Of a DNA stretch of 64,000 nt, positions 12,387 to 22,353 are shown in pieces. Made by a program: the position numbers and the translations under genes. Every line of letters starts with the position of its first letter. The first letter of the stretch is position 1. Origin of the DNA: Diploscapter coronatus (lineage: Eukaryota; Nematoda; Chromadorea; Rhabditida; Rhabditidae); assembly GCA_964036155.1 (NCBI GenBank), contig OZ038422.1:7339201-7403200 (forward strand), in the 5' to 3' direction. Below the pieces are notes generated by a model that made no database searches, had not been told where the DNA came from, and was given only the letters and a program-made list of their open reading frames with translations.

Positions 12387-14418
12387 TTTGTTTATCTAAA
12401 TTTATACGATTATTAAGGACGTACAGTTAGGGATAGTCTCGAGAATTTCGATACAGGCTCTGGGAACATGAGTTTCAGACGATTTTGAGGTTTCAATACT
12501 GAAGCTGACTCAAGGATACTTCAGAAATCAGCTCCAACCCACCCTAACATGTAATTGTAAATACTACGGTTGATCATTTCATCATACGGCGAAGAAGAAT
12601 GAAATGACATACAAGTAATTTTTCATGGATGCTTATCAGTCGATCTATTAGAAAAATAAAAATGTCGAAGCTTCGAACCTAATGTTCGGAAAAACAATCG
12701 ATAGATAAGAAAGAATATTAAAAATACCTATAACTTTGAAATTAAGCTTGTAAAAAGCCCATAAAATGTTCAATAACTCAAATTCGAGAAGGAAGAAACA
12801 CGTGTCAAATATTAGGCTGATCAAAAGTTATTATCGCTTGCCGAATTTTTCTTCTCACAAATTTTTAACACACATCCATTCTGAACCCAATGGAATTTTG
12901 TTGACATTTATGCAAAATCATGGCAAATATATTGGGAAATTTAGAAAAATTTTAACCTAATTCGGCATCTATAGTGGATGAGATGAACAAGAATGTGAAT
13001 ATGACTTGTGATAGAATTTGTCGATGAACCTATTATTTTATGACATATATTTTTCCACGTTAGTCTATCAATAACTCACAAGACTAGTATAAATTTTGAC
13101 AGACAGAAAAAATAAACAAAATTGTGAAATGGTGCTGATGAATATGAAATTTTCACGAGACAAAGAGAAAATATAAAAGTAGTCGAGTCTTTGAAAATCG
13201 TTGATTTGAGAAGCTGAAGCTTGAAAGTCGATCGAAGGTAAACAGAAACAACGCATAGGGAATGAGCCGATTCGATTCGCGTCGAGCATTTTCAGTTTTA
13301 GAATTGCTCACTTTGGTCGAGGCGATTAGTCACCATCTATATTTAAATATTGCGCACATATTTCATTTAAAAATGAGTTTCTATTGCTGATCTATTTCGT
13401 CATGCATCTATATCAATTGCATAACGCCTAGTTTAGTCATTATTGATCAAATGGATTTTCGTATTTAATCAAGCTGATCTTCGACGCAATTTAAAAAATG
13501 GACTTATAAATCTTTGGCATAACATGTCTTAATTCCAAGCATTTTTATTTAAATATCTGTGATAGCATCAATCATGTTAATTTTTAAAAAATTCGCCTCA
13601 AACATTTGAGACGCATTATTTATAAGACTCGAACAACGTTCAACAATTTTTTGTTCTATAAAAGATTTTCGAAAAATTTAAAAAGCATGATATTCCATAT
13701 CCGATTCCAATTGAAAATACGGTTCCTATTCCATGACAAAACCGCACAGAAAAACTTTATACACCTTGTATTCTAAAAATTGGGAAAAAGCATTCCGAAT
13801 ATACTTTGAATGCATTTCAGCAATCTAAACAAGTTGATTTTACTATTCCATGTTTGAAGATCTTCATATCTTTTCACCTACACATTCGAATGTTAGAATT
13901 ATCTAAGTGTAGCTCTGCCACATTAGTGTTTGTCCATTTGCAATTGTCATTTCCTACTCGTCATTCATTTAGCAAATAATCAGCACTAATTACTCGTTGC
14001 CATTTACAATGTTTAATTGCACACTACGATTTTCATCGCTATGAAGCCCTCTACAAGCAGAATGATACGGAGTGATAGATTTGCAAAGAGTGCATAGACT
14101 TATCGCTTATCTCTTCCTCTCCTTCCTTCGATGGCAAATTTGTTTTTCACTTTTCCGTCATACTTCTTCACTATTCCTTCCAATTCTTACCATCTCACAA
14201 TACCAAATTGAGTCATAGCATTTCGAGGGAAGAATGATCAAAGAAGCAGAGAAAGTGCTTAAGGGGCGATAAGAAATGGACAAATTCGCCAGCATAAAAC
14301 CACAACGTCTGGCAGACTCGCACATTTGATTGCCTTTTGCATTTCTCGACTGTCTGTCGCGCAAACTCATCCTTTTCCTTTTCAGTTTGTTCTGTCAACA
14401 GACTTCATCTGCACTAAA
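12387..14418. other. Long intergenic region without supported genes
   Basis: Two kilobases of AT-rich sequence upstream of both the minus-strand small peptide gene and the plus-strand galectin. Scattered open frames of 60-70 codons (for example 13068-13289 minus and 12766-12960 plus) lack family similarity, splice partners and biased codon use. I see nothing else definite here; presumably it holds the 5' control regions of both neighbours. Confidence 0.45.
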
Positions 14419-15514
14419 ATGCATACCGTCTACAGCCCGGTAAGGTTTATTCTATGCAAAAAAAAATCGCATAAAATACTGAACAGAGTGTTGTTTGGCC
14501 ATTATAAACTATAAAAGATTATAGCCGATCCCTGGAGCTGTTGCTATTCACGAGCAGTTGCACGATGGCTGCAAGATCCGCGTGATCGGCAACGTGACCA
14601 ATGGCCATCACAAGAACTTCGCCATCGAACTCCTTTCTGGACCTCACGTCGTGCTGCACGTCAACTTCCGATTCCATCACGAGCATCAGGTATAGCAACT
14701 ATAGAATATTGAAGGGGGACAACGCGATTGTCTTTCTCCCTCCAGTAAAACGAATTATTCTCAATCTACTGTAGAATGCACCGTGCATCGCTTTTCTATC
14801 TTAAGAAGATTCAGAAACGTGTTAGGATATCGAGATTATGATAACTAAGGAAAATATCCAGCAATGCTCATTGCAGGTCGTGATGAACTCCTCTAGCTTT
14901 GGCAATTGGGGGCCCGAGGTTCGCCACAAGAATCCTCTCCACCACGGAAACTCCTTCGATCTGCTGATCGCCGTTCACTCTGATCATTATCACATTTCCG
15001 TCAATGGACATCATGTTAGATGATCTTCACGATTCGTCGTCTCAATATTCTCTTTCAGTTGGCTGACTACCATCATCGTTTCCCAGCTGCTTCTGTGCAG
15101 GCTATCGGTCTCAGAGGCGATATGGGCGTCAGTCAGGTCATCTTCGAGGGATTCCGCTTCCATCAGGACTGGAACCGAACTCATGACTTCGGCCACGGGG
15201 GTTACCATGCGTACGGTACCGATCAATATCAAGCTCCGCAGGTTATTGATGTTTCTGGTCGTAAAAAAGTTATTTGTCTTGAAAATTTCCTTGAAACGCG
15301 ATAATAAGCGCTTTTCTGATTATTTTCCATGTTGTTATCGGCTAAAATTCGCGAGCCCCAATATTAGTTGTTTGCCAACTCATAAACACAAAAAAGACCA
15401 GCGCCAACTATTGTTATTTTCAGAATAAAATCAATGTTTCGAAAGAAAAAACTAAACTACTTTTTGTTTCAGTTCCAACAAGGACATACTTATAATGCCT
15501 ATTGGAATAGATGA
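14419..15514 (+). CDS. lec: Galectin, single carbohydrate-recognition domain
   Basis: This is a beta-galactoside-binding lectin. Exon 1 (14419-14439) encodes MHTVYSP. The next exons read PIPGAVAIHEQLHDG, IRVIGNVTNGHHKNFAIELL, VVLHVNFRFHHEHQ, VVMNSSSFGNWGPEVRHKN, then LADYHHRFPAASVQAIGLRGD. The galectin sugar-binding residues are recognizable: the H-x-N-x-R of HVNFRF and the N...W-G-x-E-x-R of NSSSFGNWGPEVR. There is no signal peptide, which fits galectins' non-classical secretion. The C-terminal tail is His/Gly/Tyr-rich (HDFGHGGYHAYGTDQYQ...YNAYWNR), with no second CRD. That single-CRD layout with a tail resembles the nematode LEC-8/LEC-10 type, but the orthologue is not certain. The first exon is only 21 nt and phase 0, joined at 14525. 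Confidence 0.9.
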
Positions 15515-16367
15515 GCGTCAAAGATGTCGGAAGGAATGGCTTCAATGGTGTATGAATGACAAGCTAAAAATCTCGCAATAAACCTGCCTCTAATAAATGT
15601 GTTACTATTATTTTCGTAATATCGTAAAAAATATTCGATAGGTATTTCGAAAATTGCGTGAATAAACGTGTTCAATGTCATAATGATTCATTATTTTTTC
15701 TCGCTTGAATTATGTTGTCTTGAATGGAGAATAACGATGAATCATAGAGACGCAAATTCCTCAAAAAAAAACGATTCGGCGGTAAGATTTATGAGTCGTG
15801 ACTCTTCTTCCTCAATGGCAGTCCACATTTGGTGGTATCTACGTGAGATGCGTTAAACATGAATTTATCGAATGTGAAAATTCACAAATAGCATCGGAAT
15901 TGCCACAATCCATTTGCATCTACGCACCAGCCTATGCCATTCGATGCTCTTCGAAGAAATATCTGCAGTCTCTTCTTACACAAAAGAATGCCATATTTCA
16001 CTGCTCCAATTCACTCGTTTTTCAACGATCGACCCAGGCGAGAATAAATTGAAATTGAGCCAAGAAAAACAAGAAAAACGACGACGAATAGTAATAAATT
16101 TGGAGATTGTAGCGTAAATGAACGGATAAAAGACACGGCAAACAGCCATAGGTTCATGTGGGGAAGCGAGCGGATTTGTGTGTGTCGTTTTGCTGAATTA
16201 AAGAAGGTCGTCTCTCTTGTTCCTGCGAATGGCTCATTCTCGACATTTCTAGAGCATGATTCGGCTCGTCTACAAATTTCCCTAGTTCTTTATTTCAACA
16301 TCTTCCTAACATTTTCTATAGCAATATTCAAGTAAATCCACAATACAAATCCAATTCACTACCGATC
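15515..16367. other. Intergenic region
   Basis: About 850 bp between the galectin stop and a small secreted-protein gene. An AATAAA lies near 15579. Short open frames at 15668-16117 show no family signal. No RNA gene or repeat was recognized. Confidence 0.4.
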
Positions 16368-16825
16368 ATGAAGTTGTCATTGAACTTTGTCGCTGCCGTC
16401 GCTATTCTATATTCGTTGATTTATTTGGCAAAATCTACGAAAGACGCAGCCAATCAGGAGGAATCACTTTCAAAACGGTGTGGAAGGGATATTATTTCGG
16501 AATTCACTGATTTAGTCCGTAAAGATTATCCACACTTGCTAGGAAGTAAGTCATAATTTCCATAGCGTTATTCTCATTCATATATTTAGAAAATGGCGAA
16601 ATAAATCACGAGCATGTAGCCAATTTTCTAATCGAAGTCTACAAAACTGACCCAAAGAGATTCTCCAAATTGGGCAATAGAATCGAGAGGTTTGTTTGTA
16701 TTTACTTTTATTTAAAAAATATGATCCGTTTCAGCTTTCAAATATGTTCGAAGAGTTTGAAAACTTATCGCATTCGACGTTCTTTCATACGAAATTCACC
16801 TTTACGATATTATAATTTTTTGTGA
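16368..16825 (+). CDS. Small secreted protein, unknown function
   Basis: The product is a 122-residue protein in three exons (16368-16545, 16590-16689, 16735-16825). The summed length is exactly 369 nt including the stop, with consensus splice sites throughout. An N-terminal signal peptide is clear: a basic MKLSLN start, the hydrophobic core FVAAVAILYSLIYLA and a small-residue end near AKS. The mature part is charged and probably helical (EINHEHVANFLIEVYKTDPKRF). It contains two cysteines and a very basic C-terminus (KTYRIRRSFIRNSPLRYY). No domain was recognized. It sits directly upstream of the lectin array, in a region rich in secreted proteins. It could be an excreted effector or antimicrobial-like peptide, but nothing in the sequence proves that. 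Confidence 0.65.
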
Positions 16826-17254
16826 TGTTTGTTGTTTTATTATGCTGAATAAGTTTATTAGTTTTTGTAATTGTTTTTCATGGAAGCAAATAATAAACAT
16901 TTCCAAATAAAAATTGAGTTTTAATTGAGTCGTAAAAATTGAAATAAAAATTCTGACATGAAATAAGCCGACTATAGTCTTGTAAAATCTTACTAGTACT
17001 ACTAAATATGCCTTGAAACTTTGAACATTTACAGCGCTAGTTTCGATTTCGAGCGCACAATCTAAGATCGGGAGATAGCAACAAATAATTATGATTTTAA
17101 GTTTTTATTACGGAGAAGTTAAAATCAGCAATTAGTGTGCATTAGTATTTAAGTTCGCTGGACATAAACCAGCCTCAGTGCAATCTCAGTTCTTGTTTGA
17201 CAATTTTCTAGATGAGTTTACAAATGAAATTATATTGCGAATGACTGACTACTT

Positions 17255-17446
17255 GAGGTGAGACAAGAGAGCGAGTTTATTTTCTCCCCTCCTGTGAACC
17301 TCGGATTCGCGAGAGGCGAGCATTTATTCATTTGCCGATTTCCTATCCAGGCAGTCATTAATTCTGGTACGGGAGACATCGTTTGGGTCGATCGCAGGAA
17401 TAGCAATCTTATGAACATTCCATGGCGCTGTCAACTCTATTTGTGA
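17255..17446 (+). pseudogene. Orphan C-terminal fragment of a CLEC gene
   Basis: An open stretch ends in AVINSGTGDIVWVDRRNSN...PWRCQLYL and a stop. It is clearly homologous to the final exon of the next gene (ATVDSQTGGITWVDLRKSDF...PPNCKFYL). The preceding codons (ESEFIFSPPVNLGF...GEHLFI) line up weakly with that gene's penultimate exon. The donor that should follow HLFI reads TGCCG instead of GT or GC, and no upstream CTLD, linker or signal peptide is present. I therefore read it as a relic of a fourth array member. The acceptor before the last exon (TATCCAG) is intact. Confidence 0.65.
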
Positions 17447-17799
17447 AAAGGCAGATCCATCATTTTCGAGGATTTATGATTTTTTATTCGAAAATATACA
17501 CTTCTACACTATTTTAAACCCCCAAATATTATCAGTTTTATTTGCGTATGTGTAAATCGTAATTGATCATATATTTCTGAAAAAGCTTATCTTGCATTAT
17601 CTTTTTAGTATTTCTCTTTGAGCATATACTGATAAGTTTGATGTAGTGCAAAATTAGTCGTTTCTGATAAAAAAAAAAAAAACCCAGAACAAGCTCTAAG
17701 ATTCCATCTGACGAAAAAGTTGTTTTACATTTCGCTCTCAATATTCTTTGGTTTTAAAAGTTTCGATAAACATCCTAATTGGCGGTGAAAATTACAGGC

Positions 17800-19653
17800 A
17801 TGATTATTTTAACGATTTGCTTTATATTATTATGTCTTGATTTATCACTTGGCCAAACATGCAACGAGGGGGAATTGGCCAAGTTTGGAAGGTTGGTTGA
17901 AATAAAAAGAAAAAAAAAACTTGAGTTAATAAATTTTGTAAAATAACTTTTAGATGTTATCGTTTTTCAACAAATCCGGAAACATTCGACAATGCACAGG
18001 CTTATTGTCAATTGTATCACTACACATTAGTTTCTATTCATAACACCTTCGAAAATAATTACTTGTTGAGTATGATTGAACTCGGAAACAACTAACCGCT
18101 AATATTTAATTAATTTATAGCTGAATCACAAAACAAATTTGGACAGTCGACTACATACTTCATTGGCTACAATACGACAGATGGAGTGAGCTGGAAATGG
18201 GTCGATAATTCTTCATCTAGTTTTACAATGTGGCAACCTGGTACTTTTCTCTTCCGCGTTTTTTACGATGATTGCATTTCAGGGCAGCCTGATGCAACAA
18301 ATTGGTGCGCAGCATTTCCTACTCAGTCTGGACAATGGTATGCTCTTGGTTATTCTTTCAAAATTTAACTTTAAAATTATTCATTTAGTATGAGAAATAA
18401 CATAGTTATCTAGGTTAACCTATTCATGCAATGCAATATTACCTTTCGTGTGCTGCGGATATCCGGCAGGGAACGGCACGATGACTCCACAAATAGTTAT
18501 TTCTTGGGCAGGCTCTACAGCCGAAAGTTCAACCACACATCATCCAACGTAAGTAGTGAAATTTATGAATAGTTTTTTTTTTTTTAAAATGTTAATTCAA
18601 CATTCCATAGGGTAAATCATTTGAATGCAAATTTAGAGATGCAACAACGGCACATACGAATCATATAACGCAACCAACCGTGCACACTTTGAAACCTACT
18701 CAGCCGCCTGATATACCTTCTGAAGCAACTCAAACGAAGGAGCATTCAACGAACACACCCGATCGATGCGCGTAATATTCGATTTAAGCTTATCCAAAAT
18801 TATATATTTTATGTTTAGGTACACTGGAACCACTTTCTGGCCGCCAAATGAACTTGACTACAGCAAAAACTTCAATGCTGGGTAAACTTCGATAAACTAT
18901 GCTTTTCAAATGAACTATTTCCAGAGACATCGATGATCCTGATGGCCATTGCCCAGAAGGGTGGGACTACAACAGCGTGACTAATAAATGCTATTCATTC
19001 AAATATGCAAGTTATTATAACAGTGACACATTAGAAAACGACTCAATTTCAGATTTACAACCAAACAATCGATGATGTCATCGCTTGCAATGGATCAATT
19101 CGCAGTGAGCAGGGTTCGTAAAATCTTTTATTGAAGACTAAAATATAAATTTTCATTTCAGAAAATCAATTCGTAAGGGGTTAGTTTTGAATGAATTAAA
19201 AAGTCAGCTAATTTAAACCTGATATAAAAATTTCTTTATAATAAGAAAAAATAGACCGAATGGCGGTATTGGCTCGCAATCTATGTTGCTTTATGAGGAA
19301 GAACGAAGTTATTCAATACGAAATTGGATTCATACATGATGTGGCTGGATATGGTTTGATAGTTTCAATAAAACGAAGCATGAACATGGGAATTTATTAT
19401 TATTGCCAAATTAAGGGCTAATTTGGATGAGCCGAGAACCTTTCGACTATGCCCCGAACGGGAGAAATTATGACACCATGGGCACGTATCTCATTGTATG
19501 GTTCTTTGTTATTTCAGACGTTTTTCCCCTTTAATCTAGGCGACAGTTGACTCTCAAACAGGAGGAATAACTTGGGTGGATCTTCGGAAGAGTGATTTCA
19601 ATCTCGTGCCACCAAATTGCAAATTCTATCTGACGAAAATGAATGCCAATTGA
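17800..19653 (+). CDS. clec: C-type lectin, array copy 1 (CTLD + linker + degenerate CTLD-like domain)
   Basis: A secreted lectin. The signal peptide MIILTICFILLCLDLSLG is followed by TCNEGELAKFGRCYRF, which opens a C-type lectin domain with LVSIHNTFENNYLL, SWKWVDNSSSSFTMWQPG, DATNWCAAF and WLTYSCNAILPFVCCG. The classic EPN/QPD and WND calcium-site motifs are not well preserved, so sugar binding is uncertain. A Thr/His/Pro linker follows (HTNHITQPTVHTLKPTQPPD). A second module begins CPEGWDYNSVTNKCYSFKY and runs through CNGSIRSEQENQF, RMAVLARNLCCFMRKNEV, EPFDYAPNGRNYD and ITWVDLRKSDF...NCKFYLTKMNAN. This second module matches the same region of the two downstream copies exon for exon. AATAAA lies 12 nt after the stop. 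About 13 exons; most junctions are well supported by paralogue comparison. Confidence 0.85.
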
Positions 19654-19879
19654 TCTAGTTGATTGAATAAATACGTCATGATTTGAGTAAAATAATGAAA
19701 TCACGTTTTTTTTCTCCACAGCGCCCAAAGCAATAAAATCATCACTGATAAGAAATTAACTAATTGCGAGAATCGTTACGACGCATTTGGTCACTTATTA
19801 ACTTTTACAGGCAAAATAGTCATAAAATCAGGTAGTCAACTGATTTTTGATAGTGCAAAATTTGTCAATAACTCACAAA

Positions 19880-22109
19880 ATGCTATTTTCGCTGATTTAT
19901 TTCCTAACTATTCCAATAGTTTGCTTGAAATTTGTTAATGGACAATCATGCAGACCAGGGGAGTCAACTAATGGAGGGAGGTTTGAGTTTGAAGAACAAT
20001 TTTGTAATCTTCCATCTCATTGCAGATGCTATCGATTCATGTCCACTGCGGCAAGTTTCAACTCTGCCGAAAATACTTGTCGTATAATTGGATATGATCT
20101 CGTTTCTATACATTCGGCATTTGAGAACAGTTTCTTGCAAGGCAGGATATTTTGTTCTGAAGTATTGCATAAATCATAAGTCCGAAAGTAGCAAAGTTGG
20201 GATCCTCCTGCCTCATTAAAATCATTCTTTCACGAAAAATTTCAATTAAATTCGCAAATATTTCTTGAAAGAGACTTCAGCTTAACCTTGAAGTTTGAAA
20301 TAGAAATGAAAATTGATATTTTAACAGCGATGCCTCAAATTCTCCATTTAGGAGAGGCGAGCACGCAATTTGAATCATCGTCAGGCTTATTCTTCATCGG
20401 ATTGAATTCGTCCGACACTATAATCTGGTCGTGGGTCGATAATTCTGATTTTAATTATTGGAATTGGCTTCCCGGTAATATTGAATAAACATTTTTTTAA
20501 AGATCTGAACTAACACCTGCAGGAATGCCTGCTGGGGACAATCAATGCGCTGCTTTTCTGATCGCAGAGGGAAAATGGTGATCATTAGGTTTTTGCTGAT
20601 TTAAAAAAAAAAAAAAGATTAGAAAAAGATGTCCTGATCAGTATCTAAACTTTTAGGTTATTTGGAAACCGCGAGACACGAAACATAGGCGAAATAGCCT
20701 AAGGTCAGAGTAGGGTGTGGAATGGTAGGCTTTCCTCTTACACACTATTTCTCAATGTTTCCTATATCTCGTAGTCTCGCGGTTTCCAAGTTGCCAAAGT
20801 TTTAATTTATCGAAATTTCACCTTTAAACCTTCAATTAGAAAAGAAGGAAAATGGTTTAGGATAACATATCCATGTAACGATGCGATTCAATTTGTTTGC
20901 GCAGGAAACGCTGGTGGAACGAGGTGAATATCTTATTAGACGAAAGGGCATGAGTTAGTCCGAAATTTTAGCATTGCAACAACCCTATCTCCACTACCGT
21001 CTGTATCATCGGGTCCAAACAGAATGAGCACGACAATGCCAGTAACTTGGGATCCCTGCAACAAGTAGTAGTCATTCACTTAACAAACCAATTATGATTT
21101 AAGGAATGCATTATCGCAATCAAATTTCACGCCGAATAGAAACATTAATGGGTAAGAGGACCTTATGCAAAAATAGTCATTCAATTTTTTATTATCATTA
21201 CATTTAGGCTCACCTCACCAACAACTTCGCCTGGAATCTGCCCAGATGACGGCTGGGTTTACGATTCAGCTACTGATCAATGTTATACTTACAAAAACGT
21301 AAGAGAAAACCTATTTCTACATTCATAGAACAAGATTTTCAGTATTATGACGATTACGAAGAGCTAAGCACTTGTAACGGATCAATTCACAGCTCAGGAG
21401 GTTACTAAACTGACATTTCTCTCACGTTATTTTTTCATTTCAGAAGACTATTTTGTTGGGGGTTTGTCATCCACTTTTAATAGAAAACAATACTGGGAGA
21501 AGCTTCACAAAGATTTAGCATTTCAGCAATGATGACATCATCCTTGCGTAATGGCTGCTGCTTCACAAATTATGGAGAAGATGTCTTGTACATTGTTGGC
21601 CAAATTAGGAATTCGTCTCAAGGTAAGAGTATTGCAAATTTTTCGTTTTTTCCTGAATAATTTGTTAGTTAGATTATTAGCAAACATGCATATTTCAGGT
21701 GTGGTGTGGCAAAATGGTGAGAAGTTCGACTATCATCCAGGTAGTTATTAGCCATTCTATGAAAATCTGTAGAATGGCTTGGCACAGCCCCAAAATTATT
21801 TTTCACGACTTTCGGTGCCACTGTATGTGGAAAAATTCAAATTCGAATTTATGACAAAATTGAGCGGCAATACCTAGCATAATCGACTTAACTTTAGGCT
21901 GGAAGAATGACGATCCAAAATATACGACTGTTATTGTAAAGCATATGCCATTCAAAATAAAGTTTACTTTACTCATTTAGGCCACTGTGAACTATTTCAA
22001 CCAAAGTATTCTTTGGGCGCCTTGGCCTGATTCGGACTTTTACAAAGTTCCTCCTCCATGTCAATACTTTCTTTGTAAAATAAATCGCAAGGATATCCTT
22101 AAAAAGTGA
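19880..22109 (+). CDS. clec: C-type lectin, array copy 2
   Basis: Start MLFSLIYFLTIPIVCLKFVNG is a signal peptide. The CTLD reads CRCYRFMSTAASFNSAENTC, LVSIHSAFENSFLQG, LFFIGLNSSDTIIWSWVDNS, YWNWLPG, NQCAAFLIAEGKW and YPCNDAIQFVCAG. A Ser/Thr/Pro linker leads to the second module: CPDDGWVYDSATDQCYTYKN, CNGSIHSSGGEDYFVG, MMTSSLRNGCCFTNYGEDV, YIVGQIRNSSQ, GVVWQNGEKFDYHPG and ILWAPWPDSDFYKVPPPC...LCKINRKDILKK. The intron after FLQG starts with GC at 20142 (CAAG|GCAGG), where array copy 3 has GT. The intron between EGKW and the following WITYPC exon carries a fold-back element (20657-20801). AATAAA follows the stop. Confidence 0.85.
20657..20801. mobile_element. MITE-like element, family A copy 1
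   Basis: Terminal arms (TTGGAAACCGCGAGAC at the left; its complement GTCTCGCGGTTTCCAAG at the right) enclose about 110 bp. The interior includes GCGAAATAGCC and GGAATGGTAGGCTTTCC. The element sits in a lectin intron. Related copies lie at about 35037-35165 and, inverted, 37238-37345. It is too short to encode a protein. Confidence 0.75.
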
Positions 22110-22353
22110 TTAGCCTCAATAAACTTATGTTTTATCATTTAATAATTGATTGAACAAAAATGTTATCAATTGATTGCTTGTGCATTTTAACTGATAAATA
22201 AGTACCAAAACCAAAAACTGCGATCGTTGATTATATTTGTAATCTGACAATAATCGGATTTTGGCATAATCAATGGCAAAAATGTGAATGCGCTAATTAG
22301 TGATGGCTTCAAGTGTCTAGTCTAGAAATTTTTATTCATAAAATCGATTGCTA

